From the NCBI RefSeq assembly GCF_001905795.1, contig NZ_LIXJ01000010.1:1-64000 (forward strand): 64,000 nucleotides of DNA. Reading direction: 5' to 3'. Below are positions 50,824 through 58,944 of the stretch, piece by piece. The position numbers and the translations under genes are program-made. Source of the DNA: Streptomyces sp. CB01580. Its GTDB lineage: Bacteria > Actinomycetota > Actinomycetes > Streptomycetales > Streptomycetaceae. Under the pieces are notes generated by a model that saw nothing but the letters and a program-made list of their open reading frames with translations, was not told where the DNA came from and did no database searches. Every line of letters starts with the position of its first letter. The stretch's first letter is position 1.

Positions 50824-51849
50824 TCAGGAGCCGTTGCCGGCCCGCAGGGTGGCGAGGTCGGCCTTGAGCGTGTTCACAGGGATGGCGAAGCCGAGGCCCA
50901 CGCTGCCCGCGGCGGAGTTGCTCGATCCGCCCGCCGAACTCGCCGAGTACATCGCGGAGTTGATGCCGATGATCTCTCCGTTCATGTTGATGAGCGCGCC
51001 GCCGGAGTTGCCGGGGTTGAGTGAGGCGTCGGTCTGGATGGCCTTGTACGTGGTGGTGGAGTCGCCGGTGTCCCCGTTGAACTGCCGGCCGCCGAACTCG
51101 AACGGCCACTGCCCGCCGCCCGGCCCGCTCCAGCTCTGGTCCTGGCCGCTGCCGCCGTCGTCCTTGGCGACCGTGACATCGCGGTCGAGCGCGGAGACGA
51201 TGCCGCTGGTGACGGTGCCGGTGAGGCCCTCCGGCGAGCCGATCGCGACGACCTGGTCGCCGACCGCGACCGCCGAGGAGTCGCCCAGCGTGGCCGTCTT
51301 GAGGCCGCTCGCGCCCTGGAGCTTGATGAGAGCGAGGTCCTTGTCGGGGTCGGTGCCGACGACATGCGCGGTGTACGAGCGGCCGGTGCTGAGCGTCACC
51401 TTGATCGATGAGGCGCCGGAGATGACGTGGTTGTTCGTGACGACCTCGCCGTCGGACGTGATGACCACCCCGGAGCCGGTGGATTTGCCCGCGTTCGAGG
51501 TCGCGTTGATCTCGACGATCATCGGTGAGACGGCCTTGGCGACACCGGTGACGGTGCCCTTGCTGCTCTGCGAGACCGTGGTGCCGGGGACGACGCCTCC
51601 GGCACCGGTGCCGGTCGTGTCGTTGCGGGTCAGCTGCCCGATGGCGGTGGCGGTGCCGCCGCCCACGGCCGCCGCCACGATCGCCACGGCCGCGAGGAGG
51701 GCCACCGGACGCTTGGCCCGGCGCCGGGGCGCGGCCGGCTCGGCGGGGGGTGCGGGGGAGTAGGACGGCGGTGGCGGATACGACGCGTCACCGTTGCCGT
51801 ACGAGGGGTACATCGGGTACTCGCCGCTCGGGCGCTGGCTCTCTGTCAT
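50824..51849 (-). CDS. HtrA-like membrane-anchored serine protease
   Basis: 341 residues. A Pro/Tyr/Ser-rich cytoplasmic tail leads to one membrane helix (about 49-68), then a trypsin-like domain with His141 (TNNHVI), Asp171 (DKDLALI) and Ser282 (NPGNSGGAL). The protein ends soon after the protease domain, so the PDZ domain usual in HtrA is absent. It degrades or processes misfolded proteins outside the membrane. Close to the MprAB-like system and likely its target. ATG 51849. Confidence 0.9.
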   Translation of the reverse strand: MTESQRPSGEYPMYPSYGNGDASYPPPPSYSPAPPAEPAAPRRRAKRPVALLAAVAIVAAAVGGGTATAIGQLTRNDTTGTGAGGVVPGTTVSQSSKGTVTGVAKAVSPMIVEINATSNAGKSTGSGVVITSDGEVVTNNHVISGASSIKVTLSTGRSYTAHVVGTDPDKDLALIKLQGASGLKTATLGDSSAVAVGDQVVAIGSPEGLTGTVTSGIVSALDRDVTVAKDDGGSGQDQSWSGPGGGQWPFEFGGRQFNGDTGDSTTTYKAIQTDASLNPGNSGGALINMNGEIIGINSAMYSASSAGGSSNSAAGSVGLGFAIPVNTLKADLATLRAGNGS

Positions 51850-52022
51850 GGTTCAAAGCGTCGGGGCCGAACATGAGAGCAAGCTGAGCGCGCCCTGAGA
51901 AGCCCGGCAGAACCTCGTATGTCCGATATAAAGCCGCAAGGGTCGGGGCCCGGCGCCCCGGGGTGCATCCGGCACGCCCTCGGGGACGGACGAACCGTTT
52001 CGGGCCCGCGTCGGCGGGACCG

Positions 52023-53063
52023 TCACACCCCGGCGCCGGGCTCCCCGCAGCCGCACGAGCGCCGGACCACCAGCGCCGAGGGGAACTGCTTCAGCCGTTC
52101 CCGCCGCGACCCCGACACCCGCAACGAGTCGTCGAGCACCAGGTCCACGGCGGCCCGCGCCATCGCCGGGCGGTCCGAGTGGACCGTGGTCAGGGGCGGG
52201 TCGGTGAGCCCGGCCTCCTTCACATCGTCGAAGCCCGCGACCGCGAGCTCCCCGGGCACGTCGATCCGCAGTTCGCGCGCGGCCCGCAGCACGCCGATGG
52301 CCTGGTCGTCCGTCGAGCAGAAGATCGCGGGCGGCCTGTCCGGGCCCGCGAGCAGCTTCAGCGCCACCTGATAGGCGTCGTAACGGTTGTACGGGGCCTG
52401 GAAGAGGCGGCCCTCCGTCGAGCGGCCCGACTCCTGCATCGCGCGGCGCCAGCCCTCGATGTGGTCGGCGACCGGGTCACCGACCACCGGGGTCGACTCC
52501 ACGCCGCCGAAGCACGCCACGTACTCGTTGCCGTGCTCCAGCAGGTGGCGGGTGGCGAGCTGGGCACCGCCGATGTCGTCCGTGATGACCGCGACGTCCT
52601 CGATCGCCTCCGGGCGCTCGTGCAGCAGCACCACCCGCGCGTCCCACGCCTCGATCTCGGCCGCCGCCCGTTCGCTGGGGCCCTGGCTGACCAGGATCAG
52701 CCCCGAGACCCGCATTCCGAGGAACGCGCGGAGATAATGCACCTCGCGCTCGTCGCGGTAGTCGGAATTGCCGACCAGCACCATTTTCCCGCGCTCGGCG
52801 GCGGCCTGTTCGACCGCGTGCGCCATTTCCGCGAAGAACGGCTGCCGGGCGTCCGGCACGATCATTCCTATGAGGTCGGTCCGCCGCGAGGCCATTGCCT
52901 GGGCGACCCGGTCGGGCCGGTAGCCCAGCTCCTTGATCGCGGCGAGCACCCGCTCGCGCGTGGCCGGGGCGACCGGCCTCGGTCCGTTGTTGATGACATA
53001 GCTGACCACCGCGGTCGACGTACCCGCCAGTCTCGCCACATCGTCCCGCGTCACCTTGGCCAC
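52023..53063 (-). CDS. LacI-family transcriptional regulator
   Basis: 346 residues. The LacI HTH reads VTRDDVARLAGTSTAVVSYV, with the hinge helix region up to about residue 60. A periplasmic-binding-protein-like domain follows (DLIGMIVPDARQPFFAEMA, AVAGFDDVKEAGLTDPPLTT). The C-terminal tail has RRSCGCG. The ligand and targets cannot be told from sequence. ATG 53063. It is encoded downstream of glnR on the same strand with a 51-bp gap. Confidence 0.9.
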   Translation of the reverse strand: MAKVTRDDVARLAGTSTAVVSYVINNGPRPVAPATRERVLAAIKELGYRPDRVAQAMASRRTDLIGMIVPDARQPFFAEMAHAVEQAAAERGKMVLVGNSDYRDEREVHYLRAFLGMRVSGLILVSQGPSERAAAEIEAWDARVVLLHERPEAIEDVAVITDDIGGAQLATRHLLEHGNEYVACFGGVESTPVVGDPVADHIEGWRRAMQESGRSTEGRLFQAPYNRYDAYQVALKLLAGPDRPPAIFCSTDDQAIGVLRAARELRIDVPGELAVAGFDDVKEAGLTDPPLTTVHSDRPAMARAAVDLVLDDSLRVSGSRRERLKQFPSALVVRRSCGCGEPGAGV

Positions 53064-53114
53064 GCGCGGCAGTCTACGCGGATCAACCCTCCGGAAGGCA
53101 GGCCGTACCTCGGC

Positions 53115-53927
53115 TCATTCCGGGGCACCGGCCCTCGTCGGCTGCTCCGAACGGGTCACGGAGCCGGTCGCGGCCGGTGTCCTGCCCTCGGGCGTGGCCC
53201 GGGTCCCGGCGGGAGCCGCGGCCTGTGCCTTGGCCTCCTCCGCGGCGCGCTCCACCTTCTCCGGTACGACGAAGCGGTAGCCGACGTTGCGGACAGTGCC
53301 GATCAGCGACTCGTGCTCGGGGCCGAGCTTGGCGCGCAGCCGCCGTACGTGGACGTCGACCGTACGGGTGCCGCCGAAGTAGTCGTAGCCCCAGACCTCC
53401 TGGAGGAGCTGGGCGCGGGTGAACACGCGGCCGGGGTGCTGGGCCAGATATTTGAGCAGTTCGAATTCCTTGAAGGTCAGGTCGAGGACCCGGCCCTTCA
53501 GCTTCGCGCTGTACGTCGCCTCGTCGACCGACAGGTCGCCGTTGCGGATCTCCATCGGGGAGTCGTCGCCGGCCATCTGCCGACGGCCGGTGGCCAGCCG
53601 CAGCCGGGCCTCGACCTCGGCGGGCCCGGCCGTGTCCAGCAGTACGTCGTCGATGCCCCAGTCGGCGGTGACGGCCGCGAGACCGCCCTCCGTCACGACG
53701 AGGACCAGCGGACAGCCCGGCCCCGTGGACCGCAGCAGCTGGCACAGCGACCGCACCTGCGGAAGATCGCGGCGGCCGTCGACCAGGATGACGTCGGCAC
53801 CGGGGGTGTCGACGAGCGCGGGGCCCTCCGCGGGCGCCACCCGCACGCTGTGCAGCAGGAGACCGAGGGCGGGAAGCACCTCCGTCGACGGTTGAAGCGC
53901 GTTCGTCAGGAGCAGCAGTGAACTCAT
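53115..53927 (-). CDS. glnR: Nitrogen regulator GlnR
   Basis: 270 residues. An atypical receiver domain (VILVDGRRDLPQVRSLCQLL, Asp50 at the phospho-acceptor place) is followed by an OmpR-type winged helix with LTFKEFELLKYLAQHPGRVF and EVWGYDYFGGTRTVDVHVRR. GlnR is an orphan regulator controlling nitrogen assimilation genes in actinomycetes; no kinase is known. The C-terminal 45 residues are an Ala/Thr-rich tail. ATG 53927 was chosen from the family start MSSLLLLTNALQPS. Position matches SCO4159 from memory. Confidence 0.92.
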   Translation of the reverse strand: MSSLLLLTNALQPSTEVLPALGLLLHSVRVAPAEGPALVDTPGADVILVDGRRDLPQVRSLCQLLRSTGPGCPLVLVVTEGGLAAVTADWGIDDVLLDTAGPAEVEARLRLATGRRQMAGDDSPMEIRNGDLSVDEATYSAKLKGRVLDLTFKEFELLKYLAQHPGRVFTRAQLLQEVWGYDYFGGTRTVDVHVRRLRAKLGPEHESLIGTVRNVGYRFVVPEKVERAAEEAKAQAAAPAGTRATPEGRTPAATGSVTRSEQPTRAGAPE

Positions 53928-54170
53928 CGCCACCCACCTGCCCGGTTCGTCGGTCGATGATGGTGCACGGTTCGCTCGCCCATTACGTCGGTCCTCCTCG
54001 TTCCCTGCGAGAGGGGCACTCCCGGGACGGGCCCGGGGGAGTATGCGGCACTTCTTCGTTCGTTTTCGCGCGGCCCTTTGCACGGTTGCACGGTTACGCG
54101 GTACGGCCCCGCGTCCCCGAGCCGCTGAGCTTGTGGAAACGTCGCCGTAACAACGCCTGGAAAGCGCAAA

Positions 54171-54200
54171 AGGACCCGGGGGCTTCTCTGCCCGGATCCT
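54171..54200 (-). terminator. Terminator-like hairpin in the glnR upstream region
   Basis: On the minus strand AGGATCCGGG pairs with CCCGGGTCCT (10 bp, one G-U) around a 10-base loop, then TTTGCGCTTT follows. It lies about 245 bp before the glnR start, between divergent genes. It may be an attenuator in a long leader or insulation against the divergent promoter. Confidence 0.5.
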
Positions 54201-54221
54201 CTTCCCAGCAGAATAGCCCAC

Positions 54222-55301
54222 ATGAGTTCTGCGCCCGAGGGACGATTCCGGAGTTCCCCTGTTCCCTTGCTCACGCCCCTCGGTCCGTCCGGTGCTACGG
54301 ACGGTTCCTCGCGTGCCTCGCTGCTGACCGATGACGGTGTCCGTATCGAGGCGCTGTACGAGCCGCGCGCGGTGGAGGGACGGGCCGTCGCCGGATCATC
54401 CTTCGACGGTACTGCGGGCGACGGCGTCATGGACGGACACGAGAGCGTCGTGGGCGGGCACGGCGTTGCCGCGGAAGGCGGCTGCGTCACGGACGGCGAT
54501 GTCACGGACGGCGGCGTCGGCGTCCCGAACGGCTACGGCTACGGCACCGACGGTGTCGCGGACGGTACGGCGATCGTGATCGCCCACGGTTTCACCGGTT
54601 CACTGGACCGGCCCGCGGTACGGCGTGCCGCCCGTGTGCTCGGCCGGCACGCGGCCGTGGTCACGTTCTCGTTCCGGGGGCACGGCGGGTCCGGTGGCCG
54701 GTCGACGGTGGGGGACCGTGAGGTGCTGGACCTGGCGTCCGCGGTGCGGTGGGCCCGGACGCTGGGACACCGGCGGGTGGTGACCGTCGGGTTCTCCATG
54801 GGCGGCTCCGTGGCGCTGCGGCACGGGGCGCTGTACGCGGCGGGCCGGGAGGCCGGGGGGACGGAGGTCCCCGCGGAGGTTCTCGCGGATCCGGAGGCCC
54901 GTGCGGACGCGGTGGTGGCGGTGAGCGCCCCCGCCCGCTGGTACTACCGGGGCACCGCTCCCATGCGCCGCCTGCACTGGCTGGTCACCCGGCCCACCGG
55001 CCGGCTGGTCGGCCGCTACGGCTTCGGCACCCGCATCGACCGGGACGACTGGGACCCGGTACCGCTCTCGCCGGTCGAGGCGGCCGGACTGATCGCCCCC
55101 GTTCCGCTGCTGATCGTGCACGGCGACCAGGACCCGTACTTCCCGCTGGACCACCCCCGGATGCTTGCCGGGGCGGCGGGCGACGGCGCCGAGCTGTGGC
55201 TGGAACCGGGCATGGGGCACGCGGAGAACGCCGCCGACGAGAGCCTGCTCACCCGGATCGGTGACTGGACCACGGCGGCGTGCTCGATGATGGTCAGCTG
55301 A
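54222..55301 (+). CDS. Alpha/beta hydrolase with Gly/Asp-rich insertion
   Basis: 359 residues. Motifs: IVIAHGFTGSLDRPAVRRAA, the nucleophile elbow GFSMGG, VPLLIVHGDQDPYFPLDHPR (catalytic Asp) and GMGHAENAADE (catalytic His). Residues about 55-110 are a low-complexity insertion (DGDVTDGGVGVPNGYGYGTD) between the first strand and the oxyanion loop; its DNA has GACGGC-type repeats. ATG 54222. The MoaD/ThiS-like gene follows at 55326. Confidence 0.88.
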   Translation: MSSAPEGRFRSSPVPLLTPLGPSGATDGSSRASLLTDDGVRIEALYEPRAVEGRAVAGSSFDGTAGDGVMDGHESVVGGHGVAAEGGCVTDGDVTDGGVGVPNGYGYGTDGVADGTAIVIAHGFTGSLDRPAVRRAARVLGRHAAVVTFSFRGHGGSGGRSTVGDREVLDLASAVRWARTLGHRRVVTVGFSMGGSVALRHGALYAAGREAGGTEVPAEVLADPEARADAVVAVSAPARWYYRGTAPMRRLHWLVTRPTGRLVGRYGFGTRIDRDDWDPVPLSPVEAAGLIAPVPLLIVHGDQDPYFPLDHPRMLAGAAGDGAELWLEPGMGHAENAADESLLTRIGDWTTAACSMMVS

Positions 55302-55325
55302 CGCGATACGAGAGGAGCCGCCGTC

Positions 55326-55580
55326 ATGCCAGCGGGAACGATCCGCTACTGGGCCGCCGCCAAGGCCGCCGCCGGAACCGCGGAGGAACCGTACACGGCC
55401 GCGACCCTGGCCGAGGCCCTCGGCGCGGTGCGCGAGCGGCACCCCGGCGAGCTCACCCGAGTGCTGCGAAGGTGCTCGTTCCTCGTCGACGGTGAGCCGG
55501 TGGGGAGCCGGAGTCATGAGACCGTACGCCTTGCCGAGGGCGGCACGGTCGAGGTGCTCCCGCCGTTCGCAGGAGGGTGA
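55326..55580 (+). CDS. MoaD/ThiS family sulfur carrier
   Basis: 84 residues of ubiquitin fold ending in the required Gly-Gly (LPPFAGG). TIRYWAAAKAAAGTAEEPYT and VRLAEGGTVEVLPP are typical of MoaD-like proteins. The terminal Gly can be activated to a thiocarboxylate that donates sulfur for molybdopterin, thiamine or other products. No adenylyltransferase is adjacent, so the pathway is open. ATG 55326 follows GAGAGGAGCC. It is followed by the repeat-rich membrane protein. Confidence 0.88.
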   Translation: MPAGTIRYWAAAKAAAGTAEEPYTAATLAEALGAVRERHPGELTRVLRRCSFLVDGEPVGSRSHETVRLAEGGTVEVLPPFAGG

Positions 55581-55590
55581 ACCCCAGAAC

Positions 55591-57453
55591 ATGAGCAGCA
55601 ACGATCAGCAGTACCCGTACGGCCAGGCCCCGGAGCAGGGCTACGGGCACGGGTACGGCGGGCCGTCGGGCGGGCAGCAGCCGCAGCGGCCCCCGCACGC
55701 CGCGCGGCCCCAGGACCCGTACGCCTACGGCGACGGGTCCACCGGCGTGCAGCCGTACCCGCCCCAGGCGCACGGTGGCCGGCCGTACGGGGACCAGCCG
55801 CACGCTGGTCAGCCGTACGGGAACCCGTCGTACGGGGACCAGCCGTACGGGGGCCAGGTCTACGGAGGCGGGGCCCACGCGCCCCAGCACGATGGCGGTC
55901 AGTCCCCCCAGCCCCACGGCGGTCAGTCCTACGACGGCGGGCCCCACGGCGGCCAGTCCTACGGCGCCCCGGTGCACGGAGGCGCGGCCCAGCCGCACCC
56001 CCAGTTCCAGCCGCAGCCGCAGGCAAACCACCAGCCTCAGGCGAACCAGTCCTACGGAGACCGTCCCTACGGGGAGCAGTCCCACGGCGCCCCGGTACCC
56101 GGCCACGGTGCCGCCCCGTACGACCAGGGCCAGGCCCCCGGGACGCACGCCGGGGCCGTGTGGCCGACCGGGGCCGGGCACGCGCCCGGACCGGCGGCCG
56201 GGCACACGCAGGAGCCTGCCCCCTTCGTCGCACCGGCCCCCGGCCCGCAGGACCCGCACGTCCCGTACGACCCCTCGGTCACACAGACCTGGGAGGGCCA
56301 GACCTGGGACACCCAGTACCAGCCGACCATCCGCCCCACTGGGGCCACTGGGCCTTCCGCCCCCGCTGGTCATTCCGGTCCCACCGGTCCCACCGGTCCC
56401 ACCGGTCCCACCAGCCCCAACGGTCCCGCCCAGCCCGCCCAGCCGGAAGCCTCCGCGCGGGAGTCCGTGCCGCCCGCCGCCGAGACCGCCTATCTCCCGC
56501 CGTACTCCGCGTACTCCTCGGCGGGGCCGCAGGGCGCCACCGGCTCCCATCCGCTGCCTCCCGAGGCACCTGTCGCCCCTGCGCACGTGTCCGGAACCGC
56601 GCACGGCGACGGGCCGGCCGCCACCGGCGCCGCGGCCACGTCCGGACTCGACACGTCCGGGTACAGCGCGCCCACCACCCTGGGCAACAGCCGCGTCACC
56701 GACGCCCAGCGCGCCCGCGCCGAGGGCCGCTCGCCGATCATTCCGCCGGGCATCCAGCCCGCGGGACTCACCGCCGTGCTCGGGCTGCTGCTCGCTCTCG
56801 GCGCGGCGATCGGGTCGTACGCCCTGCTCGTACCGCTGGTGCTGCTCCAGGCCGTGACCGCGGCCGGATGGTTCCGGCTGAACGGCATGTGGCCCGCGCG
56901 CCAGGGCATCGCGCTCGCGTTCGCGGGCGGGATCGTCGCCGACGTCGCCCTGCTCGCCGCGGGCCGCGAGAACGCCCCGGCGGCCGTCCTCGGCACCCTC
57001 GGCGTGTGGGTGCTGCTCACCGTGGTTCTCCAGCTGCGCAGCCACGCGGACGCGGACGAGCGGATGTACGGGCTGATGGCCACCACCGCCTCGGCCGCCC
57101 TGACGGTGCTGGCGGCGGGGCACCTCGCGGCGGTCCCGGACGCGGTGACGGCCGGCACGGTGGCCGTCGCGGCCGCCGTGCTGGTCCGCGCGCTCCCGCT
57201 GCCCGGACCGGCCTCGGTCGCGGTGGCGCTGCTGGCGGGCGCGGGTGCCGGTGCGGTGGCCGGGACTCTCGCCGGTCCCGGCGGCACGCACGGCGCGCTG
57301 CTCGGTCTGGCGGCGGGCGGATGCGCGCTGATCGGGTTGCGGGCGGCGAGCTACGACTACCCGTCGCAGTTCGTCCACATGACGGCCGGCGTGGCGCTGC
57401 CGCTCACCGCCGCGGCCCCCGCCGTCTATCTGATCGGCCGCATGCTCGCGTAA
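55591..57453 (+). CDS. Repeat-rich membrane protein with long disordered N-terminus
   Basis: 620 residues. The first 380 are disordered and rich in Gly, Pro, Gln, Tyr and His, with HGGQSYGAPVHGGAA-type repeats and a collagen-like GPTGPTGPTGPTS. The last 240 form about eight membrane helices (AGLTAVLGLLLALGAAIGSY, AGVALPLTAAAPAVYLIGRM). I do not know a function. ATG 55591 follows AGGAGGG. The gene ends with a hairpin at 57495-57544. Confidence 0.75.
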   Translation: MSSNDQQYPYGQAPEQGYGHGYGGPSGGQQPQRPPHAARPQDPYAYGDGSTGVQPYPPQAHGGRPYGDQPHAGQPYGNPSYGDQPYGGQVYGGGAHAPQHDGGQSPQPHGGQSYDGGPHGGQSYGAPVHGGAAQPHPQFQPQPQANHQPQANQSYGDRPYGEQSHGAPVPGHGAAPYDQGQAPGTHAGAVWPTGAGHAPGPAAGHTQEPAPFVAPAPGPQDPHVPYDPSVTQTWEGQTWDTQYQPTIRPTGATGPSAPAGHSGPTGPTGPTGPTSPNGPAQPAQPEASARESVPPAAETAYLPPYSAYSSAGPQGATGSHPLPPEAPVAPAHVSGTAHGDGPAATGAAATSGLDTSGYSAPTTLGNSRVTDAQRARAEGRSPIIPPGIQPAGLTAVLGLLLALGAAIGSYALLVPLVLLQAVTAAGWFRLNGMWPARQGIALAFAGGIVADVALLAAGRENAPAAVLGTLGVWVLLTVVLQLRSHADADERMYGLMATTASAALTVLAAGHLAAVPDAVTAGTVAVAAAVLVRALPLPGPASVAVALLAGAGAGAVAGTLAGPGGTHGALLGLAAGGCALIGLRAASYDYPSQFVHMTAGVALPLTAAAPAVYLIGRMLA

Positions 57454-57494
57454 CGCGTAACGGCACCGTCTGCGCGCCGATCGGTGCCGCCTTC

Positions 57495-57544
57495 CGACGA
57501 GCGGGCACCTCCCCGGGGAACCGAAGGGGGGTGCCCGCTCGTCG
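57495..57544 (+). terminator. Terminator between the membrane protein and LmeA-like genes
   Basis: A 15-bp perfect stem (CGACGAGCGGGCACC and its complement) with a 20-base loop. Confidence 0.82.
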
Positions 57545-57618
57545 ATCATTCGGGACGGTCTGTGCGCACGGGGGAGCGCGGGCGCCGTCGATCCGGATGC
57601 AGGGGGGAAAGAGCGGTC

Positions 57619-58308
57619 ATGCGGGCGCTGCGGGGATTGCTGGTCATGGTGCTGGTGCTGGGCGGGATCTTCGTCGTCCTCGACCGGACGCTGCTGTACT
57701 TCGCCGAGTCGGAGGCCGAGGACCGGATCCGGATCCCCGGGGCGACGGTCGAGTCCGCGGACGTCTCCATCAACGGGTTCCCGTTCCTGACCCAGGTCTT
57801 CGCCTCGCAGTTCGACGAGGTCGATGTCGAGATCACCGGCATCCAGACCGACAGCAACGGCCGCAGGATACGGGTCAGCCGGATGAGTGCCGCGCTGCAC
57901 GACGTGAAACTGACCGACGGCTTCTCCGGTGTCACCGCCGCCGACGCCGACGGCAAGGCTGTCATCTCCTACGACGACCTGACCAGCACCGCCGGTGACG
58001 GGGTCGCCGTCGAGTACGGCGGCAACGGCAAGGTGAAGGTCACCGGCACCGTCGACGTCCTCGGCCGCCCGTTCTCGCGCAGCGTGCTCTCCACCGTCAC
58101 CCTCGTCGACGGCCAGACCCTCAGGGTGCGCGCGGACAAGGTGCCGGGCGGGGGAATCCCTGGGCTGGAGGACCTGGTGCGCCGGAAGACCGACTTCGAG
58201 CGGCAGGTCGGCGGCCTGCCCAGCGGTCTGGAGCTCCGGAAGATCCAGGTGACCGACGAGGGTGTGGAGGTCATGGTGGCGGGTACGAACGTGAAGCTCG
58301 CCGGCTGA
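57619..58308 (+). CDS. LmeA-family phospholipid-binding protein (DUF2993)
   Basis: 229 residues. A single N-terminal helix (LLVMVLVLGGIFVVLDRTLL) anchors or secretes it; the mature part has EAEDRIRIPGATVESADVSI, NGFPFLTQVFASQFDEVDVE and VRADKVPGGGIPGLEDLVRR, the DUF2993/LmeA fold. Mycobacterial LmeA binds phospholipid and helps lipomannan elongation; a lipid-transfer role in Streptomyces is inferred. ATG 57619. Confidence 0.85.
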   Translation: MRALRGLLVMVLVLGGIFVVLDRTLLYFAESEAEDRIRIPGATVESADVSINGFPFLTQVFASQFDEVDVEITGIQTDSNGRRIRVSRMSAALHDVKLTDGFSGVTAADADGKAVISYDDLTSTAGDGVAVEYGGNGKVKVTGTVDVLGRPFSRSVLSTVTLVDGQTLRVRADKVPGGGIPGLEDLVRRKTDFERQVGGLPSGLELRKIQVTDEGVEVMVAGTNVKLAG

Positions 58309-58317
58309 ACCCGGGCT

Positions 58318-58341
58318 GGTCCCGCCGGAGCCGGTGGGACC
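58318..58341 (+). terminator. Hairpin after the LmeA-like gene
   Basis: An 11-bp stem (GGTCCCGCCGG / CCGGTGGGACC, one G-U pair) with a two-base centre, 9 bp beyond the stop. Confidence 0.65.
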
Positions 58342-58631
58342 GGGCGGGTCGGACGCGTCCCTCCGGGCCCGGCTGATCCGGCGGCGGGCCCGGACGAGTC
58401 CCTGTGGCCCGATGGGCCTGGGCGAGTCCCGATGGCTCCGGGCGAGTCCTGGCCGGGAACGGGCCCGGAACGGACCGGGCCACGGCGCCCCGCAGGTCAC
58501 ATGCTGAGACGACGGTGTCCGCTCCGCAGATGGGTGGCGGGCGCCGACCGTCGGGGAGTGGCGCAGGGAGCGTCGGGAACCCTCTCGTATCCCGAATAGT
58601 GGATGATCGTGTCTCATCATGCGACACAACG

Positions 58632-58661
58632 GTGACATGGCCGTCCGCACGTCCCTACGAT
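58632..58661 (+). promoter_or_regulatory. Promoter of the cysteine leader peptide
   Basis: A -35-like GTGACA (58632-58637), an 18-bp spacer and a -10-like TACGAT (58656-58661). The ATG of the leader peptide is 8 bp beyond the -10 box, so transcription probably begins on the start codon. Confidence 0.7.
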
Positions 58662-58668
58662 CGGTCCC

Positions 58669-58776
58669 ATGCAGTGCGCTATTGGCGGTCTCCCTCAGTG
58701 GGGACGGGCGGATCTCACGAAGCGGCGGGCAGTGGACCTGTGCCGCGTCGCCGCCATGCTCTGTCGCACCGTCTGA
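58669..58776 (+). CDS. Leader peptide with cysteine codons
   Basis: 35 codons: MQCAIGGLPQWGRADL then TKRRAVDLCRVAAMLCRTV and stop. It is not preceded by a ribosome binding site and appears to be translated from a leaderless mRNA. Short peptides with the ending RRAVDLCRVAAMLC recur upstream of sulfur genes in Streptomyces. Cysteine-dependent upstream peptides also control the mycobacterial cysA2 operon, the counterpart of the genes that follow. The two Cys codons near the end would stall ribosomes when cysteinyl-tRNA is short. The gene it would control starts 168 bp downstream. Confidence 0.8.
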   Translation: MQCAIGGLPQWGRADLTKRRAVDLCRVAAMLCRTV

Positions 58777-58805
58777 GCGGGAGCCTCCGGCACCCCGCGT
58801 CTTTT

Positions 58806-58825
58806 CCGGCCCTTCGACCGGTTTT
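58806..58825 (+). promoter_or_regulatory. Weak attenuator candidate
   Basis: CCGG-cccttcga-CCGG followed by TTTT lies between the leader peptide and the sulfurtransferase gene. The stem is only 4 bp, so it is a weak candidate for the terminator arm of an attenuator. Confidence 0.3.
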
Positions 58826-58944
58826 CAGGGCCCAGCCCCATCCCGCCGTCTTTGCACGTGTGCCACGGGCCCGCGCCCGCCGTACACCCGCATCACGCAC
58901 CGTCTCGCATCATCTCGCCGCAGACTGCCCCGGAGGAGAAAAGA

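Larger units (their letters stand above)
58309..58668 (+). promoter_or_regulatory. Gap before the sulfurtransferase leader
   Basis: 360 bp without a supported gene: the terminator at 58318-58341, 250 bp of GC-rich sequence with CCCGGGCGAGTCC-type repeats (58370-58450), then the leader peptide promoter. Confidence 0.45.

Noticed and set aside
55453..58650. Minus-strand open frame of 1065 codons
   Set aside because: It is antisense to the MoaD, membrane protein and LmeA genes. Its apparent repeats mirror the plus-strand Gly/Pro codons.
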